Of a stretch of DNA of 64,000 nucleotides, positions 10,725 to 20,930 are shown one piece after another. Below the pieces are notes generated by a model. That model saw only the letters and a program-made list of their open reading frames with translations, ran no database searches and was not told where the DNA came from. Positions within the stretch are counted from its first letter, which is position 1. Each line of letters begins with the position of its first letter. The translations under genes and the position numbers were made by a program. This stretch comes from Vibrio cyclitrophicus (GTDB lineage Bacteria; Pseudomonadota; Gammaproteobacteria; Enterobacterales; Vibrionaceae). Location of the stretch: NCBI RefSeq assembly GCF_024347435.1, contig NZ_AP025480.1, positions 2,914,001 to 2,978,000 of the forward strand. Direction: 5' to 3'.

Positions 10725-12020
10725 ATGACATTGTGGAAACGCACATTAATCGCTATCGCATCGGCTTGTACTTTATCTGTAAGCTATGCTGCGCCAGTTG
10801 AACTCGATAGCGTAAAAGTGATCGTTAACGAAGGCGTAATTTTACAAAGCGATATCGACGCTTCAATGAAGACGTTACGTGCAAACGCGAAGAAAAGCGG
10901 TCAAACATTACCATCACAAGACGTGTTGAATGAACAAGTTCTAGAAAAATTAATCATTGATACGATTCAAACTCAAGAAGCGGAACGTATTGGCGTTCGT
11001 ATCGATGACGCTCGACTTGACCAGGCAATTGAAGGTATCGCGAAAGACAACAATCAAACGGTAGAGCAACTTACCGCATCGGTTGCAGAAGAGGGCCTTA
11101 GCTACAATGCATTCCGTGAGCAAGTAAGAAAAGAAATTGCAGCCAGTGAAGCTCGTAACGCCTTAGTTCGTCGCCGCATCAACATTCTTCCAGCTGAAGT
11201 CGATAACCTAGCAGACATCTTAGCGCAAGAAACTAACGCGACCGTTCAATACAAAATTGGACACATTCAACTTCGCTTTAACGATGACCAAACAAAGGAA
11301 GAGCTAGAAGCTCAAGCTAACGATTTAGTTGAAGAGCTAAACTCAGGTAAAGACTTCAGCACCATGGCTTATACTTACTCTAAAGGCCCGAAAGCACTAC
11401 AAGGTGGTGATTGGGGTTGGATGCGAAAAGAAGAGATGCCAACCATTTTTGCAGACCAAATCAAAATGCAAAACAAAGGCAGCATTATCGGTCCTTTCCG
11501 CAGCGGTGTTGGCTTCCATATTTTAAAAATTGAAGACGTAAAAGGCTTAGAAACCGTTGCTGTTACCGAAGTTAATGCACGTCATATCCTGATTAAACCT
11601 ACCGTAATCCTGAGTGATGACGGTGCCAAAGAACAACTTGAAGAAATCACTCGTCGCGTGAACGCTGGTGAAGCGACCTTTGGAGAGCTTGCTCAGCAGT
11701 ACAGCCAAGACCCAGGTTCTGCAGTTCAAGATGGCGAACTAGGTTATCAAACGCCTGATTTATATGTTCCAGAGTTCAAACACCAAGTAGAAACTCTTCC
11801 TGAAGGGAAAATCAGCGCACCATTTAAAACGGTTCACGGTTGGCACATTGTTGAAGTATTAGACCGCAGAGAAGTTGATCGTACGGATTCTGCTTTGAAG
11901 AACAAAGCTTACCAAATACTATTTAACCGCAAGTTCAATGAAGAAGCTGGCGCTTGGCTACAAGAAGTAAGAGCAAGTGCCTTTGTTGAAATGGTTGAGG
12001 ACGACCAAAATGACAACTAA
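10725..12020 (+). CDS. surA: Periplasmic chaperone and peptidyl-prolyl isomerase SurA
   Basis: SurA escorts unfolded outer-membrane proteins, including LptD, to the BAM complex. The 431 residues have a signal peptide cleaved near SYAAP (residue 22), an N-terminal helical SurA domain with [13 protein letters not shown], and two parvulin domains (about 173-275 and 285-385) with [11 protein letters not shown] and [11 protein letters not shown]-terminal helix completes the chaperone core. AAAGGACTACAC precedes the ATG. The stop overlaps the start of pdxA by 11 bp. Confidence 0.97.
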   Translation: MTLWKRTLIAIASACTLSVSYAAPVELDSVKVIVNEGVILQSDIDASMKTLRANAKKSGQTLPSQDVLNEQVLEKLIIDTIQTQEAERIGVRIDDARLDQAIEGIAKDNNQTVEQLTASVAEEGLSYNAFREQVRKEIAASEARNALVRRRINILPAEVDNLADILAQETNATVQYKIGHIQLRFNDDQTKEELEAQANDLVEELNSGKDFSTMAYTYSKGPKALQGGDWGWMRKEEMPTIFADQIKMQNKGSIIGPFRSGVGFHILKIEDVKGLETVAVTEVNARHILIKPTVILSDDGAKEQLEEITRRVNAGEATFGELAQQYSQDPGSAVQDGELGYQTPDLYVPEFKHQVETLPEGKISAPFKTVHGWHIVEVLDRREVDRTDSALKNKAYQILFNRKFNEEAGAWLQEVRASAFVEMVEDDQNDN

Positions 12021-12999
12021 ACGCCTTGTCATTACCGCAGGTGAACCCGCAGGGATAGGTCCAGATTTAACTCTGGCTTTGTCTCAAGAAAGTTGGCCTC
12101 ATCAACTCGTGGTGTGTGCCGATAAAAATTTACTCGCGCAGCGAGCGGAAATGTTAGGGATTGAAGTTGAGCTGTTGGATTACGACCCAATGGCGCCTAA
12201 GCAACCCCAACGCTCTGGTACTTTAGTAGTGAAACACGTTCCATTAGCTGAAAGCGCCATCGCAGGCCAACTCAACGAAGCTAACGGTCATTACGTATTA
12301 AATACTTTAGAAACCGCCGCAATTGGCTGTATGAATGACGAATTTGATGCTATTGTCACCGGCCCTGTTCACAAGGGTGTAATTAACCGAGCTGGCGTTG
12401 CTTTTAGCGGTCATACCGAGTTCTTTGCAGAGAAGTCCAATACACCACTCGTGGTGATGATGTTGGCAACTGAAGGGCTGCGTGTTGCATTAGTCACAAC
12501 GCACATCCCACTAGCTTATGTATCTCAAGCTGTGACCGAAGACAGATTAGAGCAAATTATTGCGATTCTGAATAAAGATTTGGTCGAAAAGTTTGCAATA
12601 GAGAAACCAACTATCTACGTGTGTGGCTTAAACCCACATGCAGGTGAAGATGGTTGTTTAGGCCGTGAAGAAATAGAAACCATCACCCCTACGCTAGAAA
12701 AAATTCGCCAGAAAGATGGCATCAATTTAGTTGGCCCATTGCCAGCAGACACCATCTTTAATGAAAAATATTTGCAAGATGCAGATGCTGTTTTAGGTAT
12801 GTATCACGACCAAGTACTCCCTGTATTGAAATACAAAGGGTTTGGTCGCTCAGTGAACATCACACTAGGCTTACCGTTTATTCGTACATCAGTCGATCAC
12901 GGTACCGCCTTAGACTTGGCAGGGAAAGGCCAAGCCGATACAGGGAGCTTTAGAACAGCGCTCACGCACGCCATTGAATTAGTAGAGAAAAAGCAATGA
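12010..12999 (+). CDS. pdxA: 4-hydroxythreonine-4-phosphate dehydrogenase
   Basis: PdxA oxidises 4-phosphohydroxy-L-threonine in the DXP-dependent pathway to pyridoxal 5'-phosphate. I take the ATG at 12010, giving 329 residues beginning [19 protein letters not shown], the usual N terminus and length. An upstream in-frame ATG at 11977 lies inside surA and lacks a ribosome binding site. Metal-binding segments include [10 protein letters not shown] near residue 135, LNPHAGEDG near residue 211 and [12 protein letters not shown] near residue 262. It overlaps surA by 11 bp and rsmA by 4 bp, so the three are translationally coupled. Confidence 0.96.
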   Translation: MTTKRLVITAGEPAGIGPDLTLALSQESWPHQLVVCADKNLLAQRAEMLGIEVELLDYDPMAPKQPQRSGTLVVKHVPLAESAIAGQLNEANGHYVLNTLETAAIGCMNDEFDAIVTGPVHKGVINRAGVAFSGHTEFFAEKSNTPLVVMMLATEGLRVALVTTHIPLAYVSQAVTEDRLEQIIAILNKDLVEKFAIEKPTIYVCGLNPHAGEDGCLGREEIETITPTLEKIRQKDGINLVGPLPADTIFNEKYLQDADAVLGMYHDQVLPVLKYKGFGRSVNITLGLPFIRTSVDHGTALDLAGKGQADTGSFRTALTHAIELVEKKQ

Positions 13000-13811
13000 G
13001 AAATGATGTCCACTTAGGGCACAAAGCGCGTAAACGTTTTGGTCAAAACTTCCTTAACGATCCATACATTATAGATGGCATCGTATCGAGTATTAACCCA
13101 CTACCAGGCCAAAACTTGGTAGAAATTGGCCCTGGTCTTGGTGCTATTACAGAGCCTGTTGGCAAACTTGTCGATAAATTCACAGTAATTGAACTGGATA
13201 GAGATCTTGCTGAACGTCTGCGTAATCACCCTGATCTTGCTGAGAAGTTAACGATCTATGAAGGTGATGCAATGAAGTTCGATTTCGAACAACTTGTTAA
13301 GCCAAACAACAAGCTACGTATCTTCGGTAACTTGCCATACAACATCTCTACACCATTGATGTTCCATCTTTTTGAGTTCCATAAAGATGTGCAAGACATG
13401 CACTTTATGCTTCAAAAAGAAGTGGTGAACCGCCTAGCAGCAGGCCCTGGCACTAAAGCTTATGGCCGTCTAACAGTCATGGCTCAATACTACTGTAAAG
13501 TGACACCAGTGCTAGAAGTACCACCAACAGCATTCGTTCCGCCACCAAAAGTAGATTCTGCTGTCGTACGCCTTCAGCCATATGAAGTGCTGCCTTATCC
13601 GGCAAAAGATCTTAAATGGTTGGACCGCGTATGTCGCGAAGGTTTTAACCAACGTCGCAAGACAGTACGTAACTGCTACAAAAGCTTAATCAGTAAAGAG
13701 GTGCTTGAAGAGTTAGGGGTAAACCCTGGCATGCGCCCTGAAAACCTGACGCTCGAACAGTTTGTCGATATGGCGAACTGGTTGCATGACAGTCACAGCA
13801 CTGAAAAATAA
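12996..13811 (+). CDS. rsmA: 16S rRNA (adenine1518/1519-N6)-dimethyltransferase
   Basis: RsmA (KsgA) dimethylates two adjacent adenines near the 3' end of 16S rRNA during small-subunit maturation. It has 271 residues. The SAM-binding motif is [13 protein letters not shown] near residue 41, and the catalytic [12 protein letters not shown] lies near residue 110. The C-terminal lobe carries NQRRKTVRN. The start is an ATGA overlap with the pdxA stop. A terminator-like hairpin follows at 13818. Confidence 0.97.
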   Translation: MRNDVHLGHKARKRFGQNFLNDPYIIDGIVSSINPLPGQNLVEIGPGLGAITEPVGKLVDKFTVIELDRDLAERLRNHPDLAEKLTIYEGDAMKFDFEQLVKPNNKLRIFGNLPYNISTPLMFHLFEFHKDVQDMHFMLQKEVVNRLAAGPGTKAYGRLTVMAQYYCKVTPVLEVPPTAFVPPPKVDSAVVRLQPYEVLPYPAKDLKWLDRVCREGFNQRRKTVRNCYKSLISKEVLEELGVNPGMRPENLTLEQFVDMANWLHDSHSTEK

Positions 13812-13817
13812 GTCAAA

Positions 13818-13851
13818 AGGCTCCTACACTACGGTGAGGGGCCTGTTTTTT
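13818..13851 (+). terminator. Intra-operon terminator or attenuator between rsmA and apaG
   Basis: AGGCTCC (13818-13824) pairs with GGGGCCT (13838-13844) through one G-U pair, with an inner CAC/GTG extension, and runs into GTTTTTT. It probably lowers apaGH expression relative to surA-pdxA-rsmA, or apaG has its own promoter just downstream. Confidence 0.65.
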
Positions 13852-13909
13852 ATGTAAAACTTTTATAGGGTCTTTTGCCCTTAGCATACCAACAACAAAA
13901 GGTGCGAAT

Positions 13910-14290
13910 ATGGATATATCTACGCCTTGTATCAAATGTCAGGTTCACTCTAAATACATAGAGGAACAATCTGAACCTACGAAGAACCGCTACGTCTTCG
14001 CTTACATCATTACCATCAAAAACCTCAGTAAAACAACGGTACAACTTATGTCACGTCGCTGGCTAATTACTGACTCCAACGGTAAACAACTCACTATTGA
14101 AGGTGATGGTGTGGTTGGGCAACAACCTGTGATTGAAGCCAACGATGAATATACTTACACCAGTGGTACCGTCATCGAAACTCCTGTGGGTGTTATGCAA
14201 GGTCATTATGTTATGACTGATCACAAAGGCATCGATTTCATAACTGAAGTCGACCCGTTCAGGCTCGCCATCCCTAACATTCTTAATTAG
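13910..14290 (+). CDS. apaG: ApaG domain protein
   Basis: ApaG is a 126-residue fibronectin-like beta protein linked genetically to Ap4A metabolism and metal homeostasis; its biochemical role is not settled. Signatures include [14 protein letters not shown] near residue 27, [14 protein letters not shown] near residue 46 and the GVVGQQPVI segment near residue 65. The length equals the E. coli protein. AAAGGTGCGAAT supplies the ribosome binding site. It precedes apaH by 31 nt, the normal order. Confidence 0.95.
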   Translation: MDISTPCIKCQVHSKYIEEQSEPTKNRYVFAYIITIKNLSKTTVQLMSRRWLITDSNGKQLTIEGDGVVGQQPVIEANDEYTYTSGTVIETPVGVMQGHYVMTDHKGIDFITEVDPFRLAIPNILN

Positions 14291-14321
14291 TACACACCTC
14301 TACTACTTACAGGAAATTATT

Positions 14322-15125
14322 TTGTCGAATTACATTGTCGGAGACATTCAAGGGTGCTTCGACGAACTTCAGTTGCTGCTTGAAACTATCAGTTTTGATA
14401 AACACAAAGATACTTTATGGGTCGCTGGTGATTTAGTCGCTCGAGGTCCTAAATCATTGGAGACACTACGCTTTATTCGCAACCTTGGTGACGCAGCTAA
14501 GGTTGTATTAGGCAATCATGACTTGCATCTACTTGCGGTTTCCTTAGGGCTATTTTCGGCTAAGCCAAAAGATAAAACTCAAACGATCCTTGATGCAGAA
14601 GATAGGGAGACGTTACTTGAGTGGCTAAGGCAACAACCTTTAATTCAGGAACATTCAGAGTTCGTAATGTCTCATGCAGGTATCTCACCGCAATGGGATT
14701 TAGAACGAGCACGTATCGAAAGCCGAGAAATAGCTGACTTATTAAAATCAGAACAATGGCAATGGCTTATCGAGAATATGTACAGCAATACGCCTGATTT
14801 ATGGCATCAAGATTTAGAAGGCATTGAGCGCTATCGCTATGCGATCAACAGTCTGACTAGAATGCGATTTTGCTTTACTGATGGTCGACTTGATATGGCC
14901 TGTAAACTTCCACCAAACGAAATTACCATTGAGCCTTTGGTACCTTGGTTTGACCTTACACAACGTATAGAACTGGATAAGACGGTTTTATTTGGACACT
15001 GGGCTGCATTAGAAGGCTACTCAGGGAAAGATGTGATTGGTTTAGACACAGGGTGTGTTTGGGGAGGACAATTGACGGCACTGCGCTGGGAAGACAGACA
15101 GTTTTTCACACAGAAAGCGTTATAA
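14322..15125 (+). CDS. apaH: Symmetrical bis(5'-nucleosyl)-tetraphosphatase
   Basis: ApaH splits Ap4A into two ADP and also removes Np4 caps from RNA. The 267 residues start at a TTG codon, 5 nt after AGGAAA, with MSNYIVGDIQGCFDEL as the N terminus. Metallophosphatase signatures are GDIQGC (residue 7), GDLVARGP (about 36), GNHDLHL (about 63) and SHAGI (about 117). GHWAALEG near the C terminus completes the metal site. The UUG start, typical of weak initiation, suggests modest expression. A hairpin follows at 15141. Confidence 0.96.
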   Translation: MSNYIVGDIQGCFDELQLLLETISFDKHKDTLWVAGDLVARGPKSLETLRFIRNLGDAAKVVLGNHDLHLLAVSLGLFSAKPKDKTQTILDAEDRETLLEWLRQQPLIQEHSEFVMSHAGISPQWDLERARIESREIADLLKSEQWQWLIENMYSNTPDLWHQDLEGIERYRYAINSLTRMRFCFTDGRLDMACKLPPNEITIEPLVPWFDLTQRIELDKTVLFGHWAALEGYSGKDVIGLDTGCVWGGQLTALRWEDRQFFTQKAL

Positions 15126-15140
15126 CTTGTTAGCTACTAA

Positions 15141-15170
15141 AATGCTTGCTACCAATTGATAGCAAGCATT
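15141..15170. terminator. Hairpin between convergent apaH and folA
   Basis: An 11-bp perfect stem AATGCTTGCTA (15141-15151) / TAGCAAGCATT (15160-15170) with an 8-nt loop sits between two convergent genes. The flanks are A+T-rich but have no long T run, so termination is likely but not canonical. Confidence 0.6.
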
Positions 15171-15178
15171 CATTATAA

Positions 15179-15709
15179 TTAACGCTCTAGAATAACGAAG
15201 TGCATATCAAAGCTATTTCTATCATCATTCATATAATCTTTACTGTATACGCAAGTCCAACCTTCACTTCCCCAGCTAGGAAAGCGAGTGTCACCTTCAA
15301 TTTCAGCTTCAATAAATGTTAAATATAGTTTATTTGCTATAGGAAGGTAAGATTCATATATAGAACCACCACCTATAACCATTACCTCTTCAACGTCTCC
15401 AACAGCTTTCAGAGCTTCCTCTGTAGATGTAACTGTTGTTACCCCGTCGATGGATAACCCAGGATCACGACTGATAACTATATTCTGTCTTCCAGGAAGA
15501 GGGCGACCTATAGAATCATAAGTTCTGCGCCCCATAATTACTGGTTTTCCTAGAGTGTGTTTTTTAAACCAAGCAAAATCAGCAGGTAAGTGCCATGGCA
15601 TGGCATTCTCTTTACCAATAATTCTGTCACCAGCTTCAGGTAAATAAAAACCATTTTCCTTGTCAATTTTCCCACCATGAGCCATAGCTGCAATTAAGCT
15701 AATTTTCAC
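15179..15709 (-). CDS. folA: Dihydrofolate reductase with a 16-residue insertion
   Basis: FolA reduces dihydrofolate with NADPH and is the trimethoprim target. I choose the GTG at 15709, 9 nt after AGAGG; it gives 176 residues beginning (M)KISLIAAMA. The upstream in-frame GTG at 15739 has no ribosome binding site. Conserved segments are [37 protein letters not shown], and [11 protein letters not shown]. Between AAMAH and DRIIG there are 16 extra residues (12-27, DNA 15629-15676) that E. coli FolA, 159 residues long, lacks; this is the beginning of the mobile Met20 loop. The position after apaH is the ancestral one, so this is the native gene. It looks somewhat more A+T-rich than its neighbours. 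Confidence 0.93.
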   Translation of the reverse strand: MKISLIAAMAHGGKIDKENGFYLPEAGDRIIGKENAMPWHLPADFAWFKKHTLGKPVIMGRRTYDSIGRPLPGRQNIVISRDPGLSIDGVTTVTSTEEALKAVGDVEEVMVIGGGSIYESYLPIANKLYLTFIEAEIEGDTRFPSWGSEGWTCVYSKDYMNDDRNSFDMHFVILER

Positions 15710-15780
15710 AACTCTATACCTCTGTAATTTCTGAGACACAGATTATACCGATTTCCCTCATAGGGTAAATCATTATGCGA

Positions 15781-16254
15781 TTATACTATCGGTCTTCTTC
15801 TATAAAAGAGCAGCCCTGGCACCGCTAAGCCAACCGCAAGCCCTGCGATAATAAACATCGATTTCAAAAAGTTCTCCATCAACAAAGCCAATAACTCCGG
15901 GTTGTATCCTGCCCGGTTAATTTCAACCATGGCAATCATCGCCTTAAAGGCAAACACACCAGGTACCATGGGAATCAGCGCTGCGACGGTAAACACTTTA
16001 GGGTGTGCCAAGAGCTTATGTGACCAATGGACTCCAATCATCCCTACCAGTGTAGCCGCGAAGAACGTCGCCCATTCAATAGGTATGCCGAAATGCATCA
16101 TTAAATAACGGCTACCGTGGCCAATAGACCCTCCGAGAGCACAGTAGATCAACGCACGTTGTGGTACGTTAAAGACCAATGCAAAGCCGACGGCAGGTAT
16201 CGCCGCAAAAAACATATCGTTCAGAAGGCCTACCAATAATTCAAAGATAGTCAT
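15781..16254 (-). CDS. yjjB: ThrE-type exporter, small membrane subunit
   Basis: This is the second half of the split threonine/serine exporter family, corresponding to E. coli YjjB, which with YjjP forms a succinate exporter. I take the ATG at 16254, which shares one base with the yjjP stop (TAATG), giving 157 residues; an in-frame start at 16272 would add six residues. It is almost wholly hydrophobic with about five membrane segments, including MFFAAIPAVGFALVF and VAALIPMVPGVFAFKAMI. The substrate in this organism is not evident. Confidence 0.88.
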   Translation of the reverse strand: MTIFELLVGLLNDMFFAAIPAVGFALVFNVPQRALIYCALGGSIGHGSRYLMMHFGIPIEWATFFAATLVGMIGVHWSHKLLAHPKVFTVAALIPMVPGVFAFKAMIAMVEINRAGYNPELLALLMENFLKSMFIIAGLAVGLAVPGLLFYRRRPIV

Positions 16255-17021
16255 TAGCTTGCCCACCCCCACACGTCTGAAAGGCTCATCGCTGCAACAA
16301 TACCTAAGCTTGTCGCTAGGGTTAATAGACTGGCCATGGTAAAACGAGCCAAACCCATATTGATATGGCCTTTAAGCATATCCGCAACAGAGTTAATCAA
16401 GGGAAAACCGGGCACTAGCATCAATACTGACGAAGCCATCACGATGGTGGGTTGACCACCAATATTGTAGAGCACCGCCTGAGCAGAGATGGTCGTAGTA
16501 ACGAATGCCGTAATGGCAAAATTTAGTAGTGGGTTAAAGTGACGGTGACCAATCTCTTGTCTTACGATCATGCCGCAAGCGGATGCAATAAAGGTCATGA
16601 TGAACACGTGCCAATCGCCGCCAGCAAGATGACTAAAAGAAGCACATGATAATCCAATCATCACTACAACCAGCCAACGGTTATAACGTTCAGGGCTGAT
16701 CCCTTGGATCTTCTTGTAAGCTAAATCATAATCAAGAATCCCTTTCTCCATCATGATACAAACACGTTGAATCTCTGTTATCACCTGCATATTAATGCCA
16801 CGATCAGCACAGCTTCTAGTTGTCGTTATACAATGATCATCCATTACTGTTGTCACGACCAACGCATTGGCTGACAGTGCAACTTCAACCTCATTCACCC
16901 CACAAGCGATACCGATACGGCGCATAATATCGCCGACTAATGTGCTCTCTGCACCATGTGCTAATAACATTTGTCCTGATTGAGCGACGAGTCTTGAGAT
17001 CGCTCTTTGCTTCGATGCCAT
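16254..17021 (-). CDS. yjjP: ThrE-type exporter, large membrane subunit
   Basis: This is the 255-residue partner of YjjB. The soluble N-terminal half (LLAHGAESTLVGDIMRRIG and the ALVVTTVMDD segment) precedes about five membrane helices, with VLMLVPGFPLINSVADML near the C terminus. The PGFPxINS motif is typical of the ThrE family. AAGGAAATC precedes the ATG. It is coupled to yjjB by a 1-nt overlap and follows the terminator of obg, so it forms a two-gene unit. Confidence 0.9.
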   Translation of the reverse strand: MASKQRAISRLVAQSGQMLLAHGAESTLVGDIMRRIGIACGVNEVEVALSANALVVTTVMDDHCITTTRSCADRGINMQVITEIQRVCIMMEKGILDYDLAYKKIQGISPERYNRWLVVVMIGLSCASFSHLAGGDWHVFIMTFIASACGMIVRQEIGHRHFNPLLNFAITAFVTTTISAQAVLYNIGGQPTIVMASSVLMLVPGFPLINSVADMLKGHINMGLARFTMASLLTLATSLGIVAAMSLSDVWGWAS

Positions 17022-17096
17022 GATTTCCTTCCCATAGGCGTTAATTATCTAAAGATAAATTTTGCATAAAAAATAGCGAGACGTCATGATTTAGAT

Positions 17097-17126
17097 ACAA
17101 AAAAACCGCAATTTTCATTGCGGTTT
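17097..17126 (-). terminator. Terminator of obg
   Basis: AAACCGCAA (17103-17111) pairs with TTGCGGTTT (17118-17126). On the minus strand the stem continues into TTTTTTGT. Confidence 0.85.
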
Positions 17127-17187
17127 AATAAAACTATCAGCGTATCTTAGAAAAAGTGACTAAAGTGCGCATAAGAAACAGCGAGGA

Positions 17188-18610
<1,423 letters not shown>

Positions 18611-18638
18611 AAAAACCCTGCCGAATCGGCAGGGCTTT
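18611..18638 (-). terminator. Terminator of rplU-rpmA
   Basis: CCCTGCCG (18616-18623) pairs with CGGCAGGG (18627-18634) around a 3-nt loop. The minus strand then reads TTTTTTATTT. Confidence 0.9.
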
Positions 18639-18685
18639 TGAATTCAGCTTGAAAGCTAGTATAAATAATCTAGTTAAAGATTAAA

Positions 18686-18943
18686 TTACTCAGCTTCGAT
18701 GCTTACAAACTTGCGGTTTTTAGGACCTTTTACTGCAAATTTCACTTTACCTTCAGTAAGAGCGAAAAGAGTATGGTCTTTACCGATGCCAACGTTTGTG
18801 CCAGCGTGGAATTTAGTACCACGTTGACGAACGATGATGTTACCTGCAAGAACAGATTCACCACCAAAACGCTTAACACCAAGACGTTTGCTTTCTGAAT
18901 CGCGGCCGTTATTAGTAGAACCGCCAGCTTTTTTATGTGCCAT
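18686..18943 (-). CDS. rpmA: 50S ribosomal protein L27
   Basis: L27 has 85 residues; its N-terminal tail reaches the peptidyl-transferase centre. The [21 protein letters not shown] start and the [21 protein letters not shown] segment are typical. No N-terminal extension needing cleavage is present. AGGAGAGTTTAACA precedes the ATG. It is cotranscribed with rplU, 19 nt away. Confidence 0.98.
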   Translation of the reverse strand: MAHKKAGGSTNNGRDSESKRLGVKRFGGESVLAGNIIVRQRGTKFHAGTNVGIGKDHTLFALTEGKVKFAVKGPKNRKFVSIEAE

Positions 18944-18962
18944 TGTTAAACTCTCCTAATAC

Positions 18963-19274
18963 TTAAGCGTTAATGCCAGTGATTTTCACTTCTGTGAACC
19001 ACTGACGGTGACCAGCTTGCTTGCGAGAGTGCTTACGACGACGGAACTTAACGATTTTTACTTTATCGCCACGACCGTGTTGTACTACTTCCGCAGTAAC
19101 CTTACCACCTTCTACAAGAGGTGCACCAACAGCGATTTCTTCGCCGTTAGCAACAAGAAGAACTTTATCAAATTCAACAGTTGCACCAGTTTCAACGTCT
19201 AATTTCTCTAAACGAAGTGTTTGACCTTCGCTTACTCGGTGTTGTTTGCCACCAGATTGGAAAACAGCGTACAT
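18963..19274 (-). CDS. rplU: 50S ribosomal protein L21
   Basis: L21 has 103 residues and binds 23S r[20 protein letters not shown] is the standard N terminus and [16 protein letters not shown] is the basic RNA-binding segment near residue 76. It is the first gene of rplU-rpmA, driven by a strong promoter at 19357-19385 with an untranslated leader of about 75 nt. It is divergent from ispB, a conserved gammaproteobacterial arrangement. Confidence 0.98.
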   Translation of the reverse strand: MYAVFQSGGKQHRVSEGQTLRLEKLDVETGATVEFDKVLLVANGEEIAVGAPLVEGGKVTAEVVQHGRGDKVKIVKFRRRKHSRKQAGHRQWFTEVKITGINA

Positions 19275-19356
19275 ATTTTACTCCGCTTTTTCCGCACAGC
19301 CTATGGTTGTTAATTGTACAACTCGGGTGTGCGCTAAACTAATCAATAGGGCGCAG

Positions 19357-19385
19357 ATTCTACGGGAATCATGGCGCTATGACAA
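19357..19385 (-). promoter_or_regulatory. Strong promoter of rplU-rpmA
   Basis: On the minus strand, TTGTCA (19385-19380) and TAGAAT (19362-19357) are spaced by exactly 17 bp. The discriminator after the -10 is G+C-rich (CTGCGCCC), the type usually subject to ppGpp control of ribosomal genes. Confidence 0.75.
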
Positions 19386-19402
19386 GCCATATTTTTAAAA
19401 TA

Positions 19403-19424
19403 TTGGCGAAAACATGTTCGCCAA
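19403..19424. promoter_or_regulatory. Inverted repeat between rplU and ispB promoters
   Basis: TTGGCGAA and TTCGCCAA, a perfect 8-bp pair, flank AACATG. The repeat lies just upstream of the rplU -35 box and upstream of ispB, so it could be an operator acting on either gene. I do not recognise the cognate protein. Confidence 0.4.
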
Positions 19425-19542
19425 AGAAAAGTGCGGCAATGATGCCCTTAAGTGATGTATTAATCAACGTTTTTTAGTGTATTATTCAACAATTAAATAC
19501 AACGTATAAGCCTTACAGGGTCTAACTTCAGCCGGATGAACA

Positions 19543-20514
19543 ATGGATTTTAAAGCTATCCAAACGCTTACTGCCAATGATATGGCAAAAGTGAATGAAA
19601 CAATTCAAGCCCAACTTAATTCTGACGTAAGTTTAATCAACCAGCTTGGTTTTTATATCGTTAGCGGCGGTGGCAAACGCCTACGTCCTTTGCTTGCTCT
19701 TTTATCTGCTCGTGCTCTTGGTTATCAAGGTGAAGCTCATATCACCTCTGCGGCCTTTATTGAATTTATTCACACAGCAACTTTGCTTCATGATGATGTC
19801 GTCGACGAATCGGACATGCGACGTGGTAAAGCGACAGCCAATGCTGCTTTCGGTAATGCCGCTAGCGTTTTAGTTGGAGATTTTATTTACACTCGCTCAT
19901 TCCAGATGATGACAACGCTAGGATCTTTAAAGATCCTCGAGCTAATGAGTGAAGCGGTAAACGTGATTGCCGAGGGTGAAGTTCAACAATTGATGAACTG
20001 TAACAACCCCGACACCACAGAAGAAAGCTACATGCAAGTCATCTACTCTAAGACAGCTCGCCTGTTTGAAGCTGCAACACAAATCGGCGCAATTCTCACA
20101 GAGTCGTCACCTGAAATCGAAACAGCAATGCAGAACTACGGTAAATATCTAGGTACCGCATTCCAACTGATTGATGATGTGATGGATTACACAGCTGATG
20201 GTAAAGAGATGGGTAAGAACGTTGGTGACGATCTTGCCGAAGGCAAACCAACACTGCCTCTACTTTACGCAATGCATAATGGCTCTCCAGAACAAGCAAG
20301 TATGATTCGTGAGGCTATTGAAAAAGCCAATGGCATGGAACGTCTTGACGATATTATGGCTGTTATGAGAGAAACAGGTTCTTTGGAGTACACTACAAAT
20401 AAAGCTTATGAAGAAGCAGATAAAGCCATAACTGAGCTTGCTGTGCTTCCTGACTCAGAATATAAGCAAGCATTAATTACGCTCGCACATCTTGCTGTTA
20501 AACGTAGTAAGTGA
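19543..20514 (+). CDS. ispB: Octaprenyl diphosphate synthase
   Basis: IspB elongates farnesyl diphosphate with isopentenyl units to make the side chain of ubiquinone and menaquinone. It has 323 residues. The two aspartate-rich motifs are LLHDDVVDESDMRRG near residue 83 and QLIDDVMDYTADG near residue 211, both complete. GGGKRLRP near residue 44 binds the diphosphate. The gene is divergent from rplU. A terminator follows at 20561. Confidence 0.96.
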   Translation: MDFKAIQTLTANDMAKVNETIQAQLNSDVSLINQLGFYIVSGGGKRLRPLLALLSARALGYQGEAHITSAAFIEFIHTATLLHDDVVDESDMRRGKATANAAFGNAASVLVGDFIYTRSFQMMTTLGSLKILELMSEAVNVIAEGEVQQLMNCNNPDTTEESYMQVIYSKTARLFEAATQIGAILTESSPEIETAMQNYGKYLGTAFQLIDDVMDYTADGKEMGKNVGDDLAEGKPTLPLLYAMHNGSPEQASMIREAIEKANGMERLDDIMAVMRETGSLEYTTNKAYEEADKAITELAVLPDSEYKQALITLAHLAVKRSK

Positions 20515-20560
20515 TTCCGACGTCATTAGCAGTAGAATAACGACACGCTATAAATAGACA

Positions 20561-20583
20561 AAAGAGCCTCAGGGCTCTTTTTT
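20561..20583 (+). terminator. Terminator of ispB
   Basis: AAAGAGCC (20561-20568) pairs with GGCTCTTT (20573-20580) around TCAG, followed by TTT. Confidence 0.9.
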
Positions 20584-20614
20584 GGTTTTAGCGTCTTGTG
20601 CGAGTTAAAGCCAA

Positions 20615-20806
20615 TCAATATCTGCTCGACTCTAGAGATAACGGCTGCTCAGTTTCAATTTCTTCAAGCTCAGCCATTGGCACTGCGTACTGGTATTGTC
20701 CGCTGTAAGTCTCCACTAGGGCAAATTGTTCTTGTTCATCAATAACCAATATTTTCCCCAAACGCCCTAAATATTCGACATTCATTCCTTTTTGAACACT
20801 AGACAT
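20615..20806 (-). CDS. Small hypothetical protein
   Basis: A 63-residue frame that I do not recognise. It has a good ribosome binding site (AGAGGAAAAGTT before the ATG) and stands alone between the ispB and mdh terminators. The first half (GMNVEYLGRLGKILVIDEQEQFALVETYSGQ, split by beta-like turns) alternates hydrophobic residues and glycines like a small beta barrel of the KOW or SH3 type. The second half is acidic. No signal peptide or membrane segment. The promoter would lie in the short gap before the mdh terminator. Probably real, function unknown. Confidence 0.6.
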   Translation of the reverse strand: MSSVQKGMNVEYLGRLGKILVIDEQEQFALVETYSGQYQYAVPMAELEEIETEQPLSLESSRY

Positions 20807-20861
20807 AACTTTTCCTCTAACTTAGCTATAGAGACCGTTACGAATCGCTTGAGCTAAAGGA

Positions 20862-20891
20862 TCAAAAAAGCCGATCACAATGATCGGCTTT
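20862..20891 (-). terminator. Terminator of mdh
   Basis: AAAGCCGATCA (20867-20877) pairs with TGATCGGCTTT (20881-20891) around a 3-nt loop. The minus strand continues as TTTTTTGA. Confidence 0.9.
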
Positions 20892-20930
20892 CGTTAACTG
20901 TCTTTTTAGCAGAGTTTAGTTATCTATCAC

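Noticed and set aside
11977..12009. Upstream in-frame ATG for pdxA
   Set aside because: It lies inside surA without a ribosome binding site. The ATG at 12010 gives the standard length and N terminus.
15179..15739. folA as an imported trimethoprim-resistance gene
   Set aside because: The gene sits at the ancestral place next to apaH, and most of the protein closely follows chromosomal FolA. No integron or insertion sequence is nearby.
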